DNA from: Sphingomonas immobilis
GTDB lineage: Bacteria > Pseudomonadota > Alphaproteobacteria > Sphingomonadales > Sphingomonadaceae
Length of the DNA stretch: 64,000 nucleotides
Direction of reading: 5' to 3'
NCBI RefSeq assembly: GCF_030580995.1
Contig: NZ_JAUQSZ010000001.1
Location: 1 to 64,000 of the forward strand
The notes beneath the pieces were generated by a model, which had not been told where the DNA came from, did not search any database, and saw nothing but the letters and a program-made list of their open reading frames with translations. Below are positions 54,084 through 62,702 of this stretch, piece after piece. The translations under genes and the position numbers were made by a program. Every line of letters begins with the position of its first letter. The first letter of the stretch is position 1.

Positions 54084-55391
54084 CTAGGTCGCGCGCGCCT
54101 TGCCCGGACGCGACGATGCGCGCGACCGCGTGGTCCGCTTGCCGCGTACCGGCTTGGCCGCGACGATCGGCGGAGCCTCGCGCAGCAGCGTCCAGCCCGG
54201 CGGCAGGTAATCGACCGACATATAGAAATAGAAGGCGCACGATCCGTCGGGACGATAGCTTCCGCCCTTGAGGATGCCGAAGGCGACGCCGCCGCTGAAC
54301 ACCGGCGCGCCGCTGTCGCCGCCCTTGCAGGTGGGGCCCGCGACCGTCACCCAATTGGGCAGGCACGCGCCGCCGCACAGATCGCCTGCGGGCGCGAAAT
54401 CGGTGAGTTCGACGACCGCGCAGCTATAGCCGGTGCGCTCGCCGCGGTGGCAGACGAAATCGCCGCTGCGGGTCGAGATGCGGCCGCGTTGCGCCGTCAC
54501 CGCGCGCGCCGTCTTGCGATCCTTGTCGACATAGAAGGTCGGCGGCAGCGCGTCGCTGCTGAGATTGATCTGCACGTCCTGATAGCCCCAGCCCCATTGA
54601 CCGAGATAGGTGAGCGGCGCGTTGCCGCTCTGCGGATCGCGGTAGGTCAGCGTATCGGGGCAATGCGCGGCGGTGGTCACGCCCTGGCGCGCGCCGTCGG
54701 TGACGGTGAAGCCGGTCGTGCAGTAATAATTCTTGCCGTTGGAAGGATCGGGCCCGACGACGCGCGAGCCGCCTTCGGGCGCGAGGTTGACCTCCTTGCG
54801 ATCGAGCACGCGCAGTTGCACCGGCACGCCGGTCAGTGCCTCGAACTTGGCCTTCAACGTGTCGCCGTCGCTGTCGGCGATGCGACGCGGCACGGTGATG
54901 ACCATCTCGCCGGTGCGCGGATCGAGGCCGATGCTGGGTGCCAGCGGGAGCGCGGCGCGGATCTCGGTCTGGTGATAGGCCATCGCCCAGATGATGCGGT
55001 CGCGCGTCGCCTTCGCGCCGGTCTTGAACACCACCGGCACGTGCAACGGCCCCGCATCGACATATTGCGTCGGCACTGGATCGTCGCCGGTCAGATAGAC
55101 CTGGATGCGGTACGCGGGCTTATGCTCGATCGAGATGCCGGCGAGCCTGTCCTCGTACAGCGCGGCGATGCGATCGGTGACGGGAACGCTCGCCTCCTGC
55201 GCATGGAGGCGCAGGATCGCTTCCGCGAGCGGAACGTCGAATTGCCTGGCATATTCGGCGGCGTCCTGAGCGATGGCGTCGTCGGGCGTCTGCAGCGCGG
55301 CGAGCGGCGGGCCGGCATCGGCGCGCGCGGCGGCGGGCAGGATCGCCAACATCGCGGCGAGGAAACAGGCGGTCAGGTTACGCAACAGCAC
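54084..55391 (-). CDS. Secreted trypsin-like serine protease
   Basis: A protein of about 435 residues with a signal peptide (LTACFLAAMLAILPAAARA). The N-terminal half is a propeptide-like region. The C-terminal half has the S1-type His site (TTAAHC) and Ser site (CKGGDSGAPVFSGG), with paired cysteines as in streptogrisin-like proteases. The Asp of the triad is probably in the YQDVQINL region. It ends with a basic Arg/Lys-rich tail. The start is GTG 55391; TTG 55385 is equally possible. Its target is unknown. Confidence 0.78.
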   Translation of the reverse strand: MLLRNLTACFLAAMLAILPAAARADAGPPLAALQTPDDAIAQDAAEYARQFDVPLAEAILRLHAQEASVPVTDRIAALYEDRLAGISIEHKPAYRIQVYLTGDDPVPTQYVDAGPLHVPVVFKTGAKATRDRIIWAMAYHQTEIRAALPLAPSIGLDPRTGEMVITVPRRIADSDGDTLKAKFEALTGVPVQLRVLDRKEVNLAPEGGSRVVGPDPSNGKNYYCTTGFTVTDGARQGVTTAAHCPDTLTYRDPQSGNAPLTYLGQWGWGYQDVQINLSSDALPPTFYVDKDRKTARAVTAQRGRISTRSGDFVCHRGERTGYSCAVVELTDFAPAGDLCGGACLPNWVTVAGPTCKGGDSGAPVFSGGVAFGILKGGSYRPDGSCAFYFYMSVDYLPPGWTLLREAPPIVAAKPVRGKRTTRSRASSRPGKARAT

Positions 55392-55437
55392 CGTGCCAGG
55401 ATGACGAAGACGGCGCGGGAGATCAACGCCCGGAGGA

Positions 55438-56181
55438 TTACGGGGTCGTCCCCAGCCGCAGGCTGACCGGCCACGATACGAGCCGCTTCGTCTCTGCATT
55501 GCCCCACAGGGCCGCGATATCGCGCACGAACGCCGCGCGGATATCGTCGCGGCCGGCCTGTTCCAGCCGCCGGATCGCGGACCAGGTCGAGAGATAGCCG
55601 AGGAAGGCGTCGAGATCCCAGTCGCGGCGGATTTCCAGTGCCGGATAGGGGCGTTCGGGAAAGGGAAAATCGATGTCGGCATAGCCCGATTCGACCAATT
55701 TGCGCTCGGGCGGCCAGTAGGTGCCGATCTCGTCGTAATAGAAACGGTCGAAGCGCGCGGCGATGTCGGCGTCGAAGCGCGGCACGCCGTAGCTGACCAG
55801 CGCCACTAAGGCTCCGGGCGCGGCAATCCGTCGAACCTCGGCGTAGAAGCGCGGCAGATCGAACCAGTGCGCGGCCTGCGCGGCGGTGATCAGGCTGGCC
55901 GTGCCGGCTTCGAGCGGCAGCGCCTCGGCTGGCGCGACGACATAGCGGACGTGGTCGTGCGGGACGGCATTGGCGATCTGGTCGGTACTGGGATCGACGC
56001 CAATGACGCGCTCGAAATGGCGCGCGAGCTGGCCGGTGAACTGGCCGTTGCCGCACCCGACGTCGACCGCGAGCCGCGTGTCGGGCGAAATCTCCGCCAG
56101 AAAGTCCGCCAGCGCCTGCGGGCAATCGGGACGGTAGAGCGCGTAGTTGGAGCCGCCGCCCGCGAACCAGTTGGTCGTCAT
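55438..56181 (-). CDS. Class I SAM-dependent methyltransferase
   Basis: A 247-residue methyltransferase. SAM-binding motif I is LAVDVGCGNGQFTGQLA, followed by VIGVDPSTDQ and the AAQAAHWFDLPRFYAEVRRI segment typical of the methyltransf_11 group. A GAGGAACC ribosome site supports ATG 56181. The substrate is unknown. It is transcribed in the same direction as the protease, 46 bases before it. Confidence 0.87.
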   Translation of the reverse strand: MTTNWFAGGGSNYALYRPDCPQALADFLAEISPDTRLAVDVGCGNGQFTGQLARHFERVIGVDPSTDQIANAVPHDHVRYVVAPAEALPLEAGTASLITAAQAAHWFDLPRFYAEVRRIAAPGALVALVSYGVPRFDADIAARFDRFYYDEIGTYWPPERKLVESGYADIDFPFPERPYPALEIRRDWDLDAFLGYLSTWSAIRRLEQAGRDDIRAAFVRDIAALWGNAETKRLVSWPVSLRLGTTP

Positions 56182-56229
56182 CCGCGGTTCCTCGTTGATT
56201 GCGGCCAAAACTCAGCCCATGCCGTTCTT

Positions 56230-56439
56230 ATGCGCACCGTATCCGCCAATGCCAGCGTTCGGCTCTATCACCTGAGCGACGCCGATGCCGCCGCCGAGAC
56301 GCTGTTCTACGGCCCGCTCGACGCGGCGCTGGCGGTCGCGCGGCAGCAGAGCGAGGCGGTGCAGGACAATCTGTGGCTGGCGACGGAGAACGACGTCGTC
56401 GCCTATCTCGATATCGAGGACGGCGGCCGGGACGATTAG
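56230..56439 (+). CDS. Small conserved-looking protein of 69 residues
   Basis: MRTVSANASVRLYHLSDADA... is a soluble acidic protein with a helical middle (AALAVARQQSEAVQDNLWLA) and an acidic end (DIEDGGRDD). It is divergent from the methyltransferase and overlaps the antiporter gene's end by four bases. Even codon use and a compact fold-like pattern suggest a real gene; no family is recognised. Confidence 0.5.
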   Translation: MRTVSANASVRLYHLSDADAAAETLFYGPLDAALAVARQQSEAVQDNLWLATENDVVAYLDIEDGGRDD

Positions 56440-57974
56440 TTTTCCGCCAGCCGTTCGTCGTCGGCGTCGACCGCGAGCTGCTTCCAGTCGAGCTTCTCCT
56501 GCAGCTCCAGATAATGGTCCGGCCCGATCCTATTGTCGTCGCGCAGCACCTCCAGCCGCTCGCGCTGCGCCAGTACGGCGGCGAGCGAGAGACCGCGGCG
56601 ACGATTGAGCGGATAGGCCTGGTCCGGGTCGCGCGTGCCGTCGCAGATCTCGCGGTAGATCTGCCGCACGCCCTCGGCCTCCGCGCCGTCCTCGTCCGCG
56701 AGCCGTTCGAGCGCGGCCTCGGCGAGCGAGAGATGCGCCGCCTCCAGCTCCTCCGCCGCCTCGTCCTCGCGGTTGAGCTTGAGCCACCAGATGAGCGGCG
56801 CCAGCGTCGCGCCCTGGATCACCAAAGTCGCCAGCACGACGGCGAAGGCGGTCAGCACCAGCAGGTCGCGCTCCGGGAAGTCGGCGGGCAGCGCCAGCGC
56901 CGTCGCCAGCGTCACCAGCCCGCGCATCCCCGACCAGCCGACCAGCAAGGTCTCACCCGGCAGGAAGGGCGCGAGGCCCTTGCCGCGCCGGTATCGCAGC
57001 ACGAGGAACCCGCGCAGCACGAAGGCGATCGCCAGCCGCGTGACGATCACCCCGACGACGACGATCGCCGCGAACCAGGCGGCGCGCTCGAACTGCGCGG
57101 CCGACATGGCATCGACGATCCGCCGCGCCTGCAGCCCCATCAGCAGGAAGGCGAGCACGTTCGACAGGAACACCACCGTCGTCCACACCGCGAACGAGTG
57201 GACGCGCATCCGCGGGCTGTCGCCGATCCGCGCGAGCGTCGCGATCGTCATCGCGCTGGCGACCGTGGCGAGGACGGCGGAGAGATGCAGCCGCTCGGCG
57301 ATAAGCCAGGTCGCAAAGCAGTAGACGAACTGCAGCAGCGTGCCGCCGACCGAATTTTCCGTCACCGGGCGCAGCCGCGTCATCGCATAGCCGAAGGCGA
57401 TCCCGAACAGGATGCCGCCCGGCGCGGCGAGCGAGAGCTGGATCACCGTCCCCGTATTGAAGCCGCCATGCGCGTGGACCGTCAGCGCGGCGCTGAACAG
57501 CAGCAGCGCCGTCGCATCGTTGAACAGGCTCTCGCCCTTCAGCAGCGCATCGACGCGGCGTGAGACCGGCAGGCCGGACAGCACGGCGGTGGCGGCGGCG
57601 GCATCGGGCGGCGCGACGATCGCGCCGAGGATGATCGCAGCGGTCAACGGCAGCGCGATCGTCACCGCGCTGATGCCGACGACCACGCCCGTCGTCGCCA
57701 GCACCGCGACCACCGCGTAGAAGAACAGCGGCAAGGCCATCCGCCGCGCAGTGCCGATCGGGAAGTCATAGGCCGAATCGACCAGCACCGGCGCGATGAA
57801 CAGCGCCAGCACCGTCGTCGGGTCGATCGGGATGTCGGGCGCCCCCGGCAGCATCGCCACGCCCACGCCCGCCGCCGCGAGGATGCCGGGATAGGGAATC
57901 CGCAGGCGGCGCGTCACCTGCAGCAGCAGGATCGCGACCGCCATCAGCGCGACGAGGCTTTCGAAGAATGTCAC
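56436..57974 (-). CDS. CPA1-family Na+/H+ antiporter
   Basis: A 512-residue inner-membrane exchanger with about twelve helices. The ion-site region AAIILGAIVAPPDAAAATAV with the conserved aspartate and the segment GESLFNDATALLLF identify CPA1 (NhaP-type). A charged cytoplasmic tail of about 110 residues follows. It handles sodium, pH and osmotic stress. GTG 57974 is used; longer upstream extension would run into the divergent amine oxidase gene. Confidence 0.9.
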   Translation of the reverse strand: MTFFESLVALMAVAILLLQVTRRLRIPYPGILAAAGVGVAMLPGAPDIPIDPTTVLALFIAPVLVDSAYDFPIGTARRMALPLFFYAVVAVLATTGVVVGISAVTIALPLTAAIILGAIVAPPDAAAATAVLSGLPVSRRVDALLKGESLFNDATALLLFSAALTVHAHGGFNTGTVIQLSLAAPGGILFGIAFGYAMTRLRPVTENSVGGTLLQFVYCFATWLIAERLHLSAVLATVASAMTIATLARIGDSPRMRVHSFAVWTTVVFLSNVLAFLLMGLQARRIVDAMSAAQFERAAWFAAIVVVGVIVTRLAIAFVLRGFLVLRYRRGKGLAPFLPGETLLVGWSGMRGLVTLATALALPADFPERDLLVLTAFAVVLATLVIQGATLAPLIWWLKLNREDEAAEELEAAHLSLAEAALERLADEDGAEAEGVRQIYREICDGTRDPDQAYPLNRRRGLSLAAVLAQRERLEVLRDDNRIGPDHYLELQEKLDWKQLAVDADDERLAEN

Positions 57975-58039
57975 GCGCGTGAGCTTAGCAGCGGTTCCGG
58001 GGCGTTGCAGCTTTTCGTGATCGGGTACAGGAGGCGGCA

Positions 58040-59257
58040 ATGGACTGCGATATCGCGATCATCGGCGCGGGTGCCGCCGGGATTTCCGCCGCGCGGACAC
58101 TGCGCGCGGCGGGCCGGTCGGTGCTCCTGATCGAGGCGAGCGACCGCGCCGGCGGGCGCGGCTGGACGCTGGGCATGGGCGGCATGCCGCTCGACATGGG
58201 CTGCGGCTGGCTGCACTCGGCGGAGCGCAATCCGCTGGTGGGCGTCGCGCTGGCGGGCGGATTCGACGTGGTCGGCGGCGATACCGCGTGGCGCGCCCAG
58301 TGGCGCGATCTCGGCTTCCCGCGCGAGGATCAGGATGCGGCGATGGCCGCGTGGGAGGCGCTGTCGGAGCGCCTCAACACCGATCCGCCCGCCAGCGACC
58401 GCGCGGCGGACGCGCTGACCCCCGGCGGCGACTGGAACGCCTTCTGCCAGTCGCTGAGCGGATATATGAACGGCGCGTCGCTCGACCGCCTCTCGGTCGC
58501 CGACTTCCTCGCCTACGACAATGCCGCGACCGACGCGAACTGGCGCGTGCGGGAGGGCTATGGCAGCCTGCTCGCCGCGAGCCTGCCCGACGTGCGGCTG
58601 CTGCTGTCGTGCCCGGTGCGGAAGGTCGCGCAAAGCGGCCAAGGCGTGCGCCTCGACACCGATCGCGGCCCCGTCGAGGCGCGCGCGGTGATCGTCACCG
58701 CCTCCACCAACGTGCTGGCGAGCGGGGCGATCGCCATCGCAGGCGCGGACGATCATCTCCATGCCGCGAGCCAGCTTCCGCTCGGGCTCGCCGACAAATT
58801 GTTCTTCGAACTCCACGGCGATCACGGGTTCGAGCCCGAGACGCACCTGCTCGGCAATCCGCGCAATGCGGGGACGGGCAGCTACTACATCATGGCGCTC
58901 GGCCGGCCGGTGATCGAGGGGTTCTTCGGCGGGCCCGGCGCGGTCTCGGTCGAGGATGCCGGCCCGGCGGCGGCCTTCGCCTTCGCGCTCGACGAATTGG
59001 TCGCGCTGCTCGGCAGCGGCGTTCGCCGCCATGTCCGCCCGCTCGTCGCCTCGGCATGGTGCCGCACCGACTGGATCCGCGGATCGTACAGCCACGCGCT
59101 GCCGGGCCACGCCGCGGCGCGCGCAATCCTCGCCCGGCCGGTCGCGGAGCGCATCTTCTTCGCGGGCGAGGCGACGCACGCCACCGATTTCTCCACCGCC
59201 CACGGCGCCTGGGAGAGCGGCGCGCGCGCGGCCGGGGAAGCGCTCGCGCTTATTTGA
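58040..59257 (+). CDS. Flavin-containing amine oxidase
   Basis: A 405-residue FAD enzyme. The N-terminal dinucleotide site is IAIIGAGAAGISAARTL, continuing with IEASDRAGGRGWT and GMPLDMGCGWLH. The C-terminal FAD contact is RIFFAGEATHATDFSTAHGA. This is the monoamine/polyamine oxidase layout; the exact amine is unknown. ATG 58040 has a strong AGGAGG ribosome site. The end overlaps the converging regA gene by eight bases. Confidence 0.9.
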   Translation: MDCDIAIIGAGAAGISAARTLRAAGRSVLLIEASDRAGGRGWTLGMGGMPLDMGCGWLHSAERNPLVGVALAGGFDVVGGDTAWRAQWRDLGFPREDQDAAMAAWEALSERLNTDPPASDRAADALTPGGDWNAFCQSLSGYMNGASLDRLSVADFLAYDNAATDANWRVREGYGSLLAASLPDVRLLLSCPVRKVAQSGQGVRLDTDRGPVEARAVIVTASTNVLASGAIAIAGADDHLHAASQLPLGLADKLFFELHGDHGFEPETHLLGNPRNAGTGSYYIMALGRPVIEGFFGGPGAVSVEDAGPAAAFAFALDELVALLGSGVRRHVRPLVASAWCRTDWIRGSYSHALPGHAAARAILARPVAERIFFAGEATHATDFSTAHGAWESGARAAGEALALI

Positions 59258-59786
59258 TCGGCTGCTTGAGCAGTTTGCGCGCCAGCGTGCGGCGGTGCAT
59301 CCCCAGCCGCCGCGCGGTCTCCGAAATGTTGAAGTCGTTGTCGGCCAGCGCCTGGTTGATCGTCTCCCATTCCAGCGTCTTGATCGAGGTCGTGCGCGTG
59401 GTGACGGGCACCGCCGCGTCGCCGCCCGCGCGGCTGAAGGCGGCCTCGATATCGTCGGTGTTGGAGGGCTTGGCGAGATAATGGCACGCGCCGAGCTTGA
59501 TCGCCTCTACCGCGGTGGCGATGCTCGCGAAGCCGGTGAGGACGACGATCAGCATCGCCGGATCATATGCGTTGAGCCGCTGGACACAGGGCAGGCCGGA
59601 GGCCGCGCCGAGCTTGAGATCGACCACCGCGAAGCCGGGCTTCGCCTCGTCGAGCAGCGCGTCCATCTCTTCCGCGCTGGCGGCGGTCCAGACGCGGTAG
59701 CCGCGCCGCTCGAACGAGCGCTGCAGCGTGCGCGCGAAGGTCGCATCGTCCTCGACAAGGATCAGGCGGGGTTGATCGTCCATCAT
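59250..59786 (-). CDS. regA: Redox response regulator RegA/PrrA/ActR
   Basis: A 178-residue regulator. The receiver has VEDD, phospho-acceptor Asp in VVDLKLG, and the conserved Lys in LAKP. The C-terminal Fis-like helix-turn-helix NISETARRLGMHRRTLARKL is the nearly invariant RegA DNA-binding motif. It controls respiration and redox genes in alphaproteobacteria. It overlaps regB (ATGATGG) and is the last gene of the cyo-surf1-regBA operon. Confidence 0.93.
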   Translation of the reverse strand: MMDDQPRLILVEDDATFARTLQRSFERRGYRVWTAASAEEMDALLDEAKPGFAVVDLKLGAASGLPCVQRLNAYDPAMLIVVLTGFASIATAVEAIKLGACHYLAKPSNTDDIEAAFSRAGGDAAVPVTTRTTSIKTLEWETINQALADNDFNISETARRLGMHRRTLARKLLKQPIK

Positions 59787-61084
59787 GGCTTCCCGGTGCT
59801 GTCGGGGGCGAGCGGCAGGATGAGGCGCACCTCGGCACCGCCCTCCGCCCGGTTGGCCGCCTCCAGCCGCCCGCCGAGCCGCCGCGCGACGTTGCTGGCA
59901 AGGAACAGGCCGACGCCGTGGCCCGCGCCCTTGCTGGAGGCATAGGGCTTGCCGATCGCGGGAAGCTGTTCGGGCAGGAAGCCCGCACCTTCGTCGCTGA
60001 CCGCCAGCACCACGCCCTCTCCGGTGCGGGTAGCGCGCAAGGCGATGCCGCCGGGTGACGCCTCGGCCGCATTGTCGAGCAGGTTCCAGATCGCCTGGCG
60101 CAGCGACGGGCCGGTGACGAAGGCGGCCTCCGCGGGGATCTCGCAGGCATAGTCTACGGCCACGCCGCTATGCGTCGGTGCCCATTCGCCGACGACATCG
60201 TCGACGAAGGCGCGCACCCGCGCGCGCTCCATCGCCTCGCCGCGCGGCTCGCCGGCGCTGTGCAGGATGTCGGACACGATCGTCTTGCAGCGCTCGACCT
60301 CGGCGCGCATGTCCTCGAGTTCGCCGGCCAGTTCGGGGTCGCCGGCGAGCTGCGGCATGCGCCGCCAGTCGCCGAGGATCACCGACAGCGAGGCGAGGGG
60401 GGTGCCCAGCTCGTGCGCCGCGCCGCTCGCGAACAGGCCCATGCGGACGATGCCGTCCTCCTCCGCCGCGCGGTGGCGCAGGTCGGCGAGGTGGCGGTCG
60501 CGCGCGCGCAGATTGCGCGTGATGCGGGTGATGAACTGCGCCAGCAGGATGCCGGTCAGCGCGAAGCTGATCCACCCGCCGAGCGTGTAGAGCATGACGA
60601 TATCGGGCAGCAGCAGCGGCGGATAGGCGAGCGGCACCCGCCACATCGTCAGCCCCGCGTAACAGAGGCTCGCAACGGCGACGAGCACCCAGGCCGACCA
60701 GCGCTCCAGCAGGATCGCGCCGAGCACGACCTGCAGCAGGTAGAAGGAGATGAACGGGTTGCTCGCGCCGCCGCTCAGATAGAGCTGCACGGTCAGCGCC
60801 GCCATGTCGAGCAGCAGCGCGAGCATGATCTCGCCGTTGACGATGGCGTGGCGCGGGAGGGCGGCGATCACTGCGAGATTGGCGAGTACCAGCAGCGCGA
60901 CCACGCCGAGCATCGGCACGAGCGGCAAGGCCACGCCGAGCCCGAAGGCGACGCCGAGGATCGTGACGAGCTGCCCGCCGACGGCCAGCCAGCGGAGCTG
61001 GACGAGCTGGCGCATGTTCTCGCTCGCGACGGTCGCGTCGGCCACCGTCCGCCGGGTCAGCGCGAGCAACGGCCGGTCCATCAA
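59783..61084 (-). CDS. regB: Redox sensor histidine kinase RegB/PrrB/ActS
   Basis: A 433-residue membrane kinase with six helices. The quinone-site motif GGASNPFISFYLLQVV, the H-box GAAHELGTPLASLSVILGDW and the nearby cysteine (EVERCKTIVSDIL), which corresponds to the redox cysteine of RegB, are all present. The ATPase part has NLLDNAAEASPGG and GAGHGVGLFLASNVA. It senses the quinone pool or oxygen and signals to RegA. It overlaps surf1 by four bases. Confidence 0.93.
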   Translation of the reverse strand: MMDRPLLALTRRTVADATVASENMRQLVQLRWLAVGGQLVTILGVAFGLGVALPLVPMLGVVALLVLANLAVIAALPRHAIVNGEIMLALLLDMAALTVQLYLSGGASNPFISFYLLQVVLGAILLERWSAWVLVAVASLCYAGLTMWRVPLAYPPLLLPDIVMLYTLGGWISFALTGILLAQFITRITRNLRARDRHLADLRHRAAEEDGIVRMGLFASGAAHELGTPLASLSVILGDWRRMPQLAGDPELAGELEDMRAEVERCKTIVSDILHSAGEPRGEAMERARVRAFVDDVVGEWAPTHSGVAVDYACEIPAEAAFVTGPSLRQAIWNLLDNAAEASPGGIALRATRTGEGVVLAVSDEGAGFLPEQLPAIGKPYASSKGAGHGVGLFLASNVARRLGGRLEAANRAEGGAEVRLILPLAPDSTGKP

Positions 61085-61722
61085 CGCCTCCGCAACACCA
61101 TCACCGCGCCGAACGCCGAAAGCCCGGCGAGCGCGAACCAGGTGAGGGCATATATCAGGTGATTGTCGGAAAAAGCGATCACCGTCAGCCCGCCGACGGG
61201 GAGACCGCCGGGATTGGCGGTGGCGTCGGCATCGACGAAGACGGGGGCGACCGTGCCGAGGTGACGCGCGTTGGCGATGGCGGCGACGTCGCGCGAATAC
61301 CAGCGGTCGTGCGCGGGATCGTTGCTGCGCAGGAACGCGCCGCCGGGCTCGCTCGCACGGACGAGGCCGGTGACGGTGACAGGCCCGGCGACGCGGAAGT
61401 GCGTGCGCTCCGGGGCGAAGCCGCGATTGACCAGCACGGTGCCGCTATCGGTGTCGAGCGGGGTCAGCACCCACCAGCCGGGGCCGAGATCGGTGACGGC
61501 CTGCACGAAGGTCTCGCTGCCCGGCCGGAAGGTGCCGCGCAGGCGGACGCGGGTGTAGGCGGGGGCGTCGTTCCTCAGCGCGCGGGGCGGGGCGTGGACG
61601 CGGGCGTTCACCGCCGCGATCAGGTCGTGCTTCCACGCCCGCCGCTCGACCTGCCACACGCCGAGCCCCGCGAACCCCGCCGCCAGCAGGATGCAGAGCG
61701 CGGCGAACCCCAAGCGTTTCAA
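61081..61722 (-). CDS. SURF1-family oxidase assembly protein
   Basis: A 213-residue protein with two terminal membrane helices around a periplasmic domain. LGVWQVERRAWKHDLIAAV, GPGWWVLTPLDTDSGTVLVNRGF and NHLIYALTWFALAG match SURF1/Shy1, which helps heme insertion into heme-copper oxidases. TTG 61722 overlaps the cyoD stop codon (TTGA). It sits between cyoD and regB in the same operon. Confidence 0.9.
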   Translation of the reverse strand: MKRLGFAALCILLAAGFAGLGVWQVERRAWKHDLIAAVNARVHAPPRALRNDAPAYTRVRLRGTFRPGSETFVQAVTDLGPGWWVLTPLDTDSGTVLVNRGFAPERTHFRVAGPVTVTGLVRASEPGGAFLRSNDPAHDRWYSRDVAAIANARHLGTVAPVFVDADATANPGGLPVGGLTVIAFSDNHLIYALTWFALAGLSAFGAVMVLRRR

Positions 61723-62078
61723 TGGCCGGTCATGTCCCCGGCGGTCATCGGCATCATGTTGCTGTTGAGGTGGTACATGATCCACAGCGACCCGCTGATG
61801 ACGATGGCGATGATCACCACCGTGAAGATCAGCGCCATCAGCGTCCATCCGCCCTCCGAGCGTGTGTTGACGTGCAGGAAGAAGATCGTGTGGACGATGA
61901 TCTGCACGAACGCGAAGGCGAAGATGGCGAGCGCGGTCGCTTGCGCGTCGGCGATGACGTGGTTCATCACCAGCCAGAACGGGATCGCCGTCAGCACTGC
62001 CGACAGCAGGAAGCCGATCAGATAGCCGCGGCGCGTGCCGTGATCGGCATGGTCATGCGTGGTTTCGGATGCGCTCAT
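61719..62078 (-). CDS. cyoD: Cytochrome bo quinol oxidase subunit IV
   Basis: A 119-residue small membrane subunit with three helices (GYLIGFLLSAVLTAIPFWLV, IFAFAFVQIIVHTIFFLHV, TLMALIFTVVIIAIVISGSL) matching CyoD. It begins with a His-rich cytoplasmic segment (THDHADHGTRR). It stabilises the oxidase and overlaps cyoC by four bases. Confidence 0.93.
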   Translation of the reverse strand: MSASETTHDHADHGTRRGYLIGFLLSAVLTAIPFWLVMNHVIADAQATALAIFAFAFVQIIVHTIFFLHVNTRSEGGWTLMALIFTVVIIAIVISGSLWIMYHLNSNMMPMTAGDMTGH

Positions 62079-62701
62079 CGCACGACTCCCAGCAGGTAGA
62101 CGAAGGTAAAGACGCCGATCCACACGACATCGAGCAGGTGCCAGAACATGCCGAGGCACATCAGCCGGCGTTTGTTGGCGGGGATCAGCCCGCGCTGGCC
62201 GATCTGCACCAGCATCACCGCGATCCAGACGAGGCCGAACGAGACGTGCAGGCCGTGCGTACCGACGAGCGTGAAGAAGGCCGAGAGGAAGGCGCTGCGC
62301 TGCGGTGTTGCGCCTTCGGCGATCAGCCCGGCGAACTCGTGCAGCTCCACGCCGACGAAGGCGATGCCGAACAGCGCGGTGATGACCAGCCAGACCTGCG
62401 TCGACCGCACCTTGCCCGCGTGCGAGTCGATCGCCGCCATGCCGAAGGTGATCGAGGAGAGCAGCAGGAACGTCGTGTTGAGCGCGACGAGCGGCAGCTC
62501 GAAGATCTGGCGCGGGGCGGGCCCGCCGGCATAGCTGGTGCCAAGCACGCCGTACGCCGCGAACAGCGTCGCGAAGATGAGCGCGTCGCTCATCAGGTAT
62601 ATCCAGAAGCCGAGCGCGGTCGCCCCGTCGGCGTCGTGATGCTCTTCCTCGGTGACGTAGAAGGCGTCGCGGTCGATGTCGGTGTCGGCGTGCGTGGTCA
62701 T
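62075..62701 (-). CDS. cyoC: Cytochrome bo quinol oxidase subunit III
   Basis: A 208-residue protein with five helices. LGFWIYLMSDALIFATLFAAY, FVGVELHEFAGLI and GTHGLHVSFGLVWIAVML are heme-copper oxidase subunit III signatures of the CyoC type. It begins one base after the cyoB stop codon and overlaps cyoD. Confidence 0.95.
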   Translation of the reverse strand: MTTHADTDIDRDAFYVTEEEHHDADGATALGFWIYLMSDALIFATLFAAYGVLGTSYAGGPAPRQIFELPLVALNTTFLLLSSITFGMAAIDSHAGKVRSTQVWLVITALFGIAFVGVELHEFAGLIAEGATPQRSAFLSAFFTLVGTHGLHVSFGLVWIAVMLVQIGQRGLIPANKRRLMCLGMFWHLLDVVWIGVFTFVYLLGVVR

Positions 62702-62702
62702 G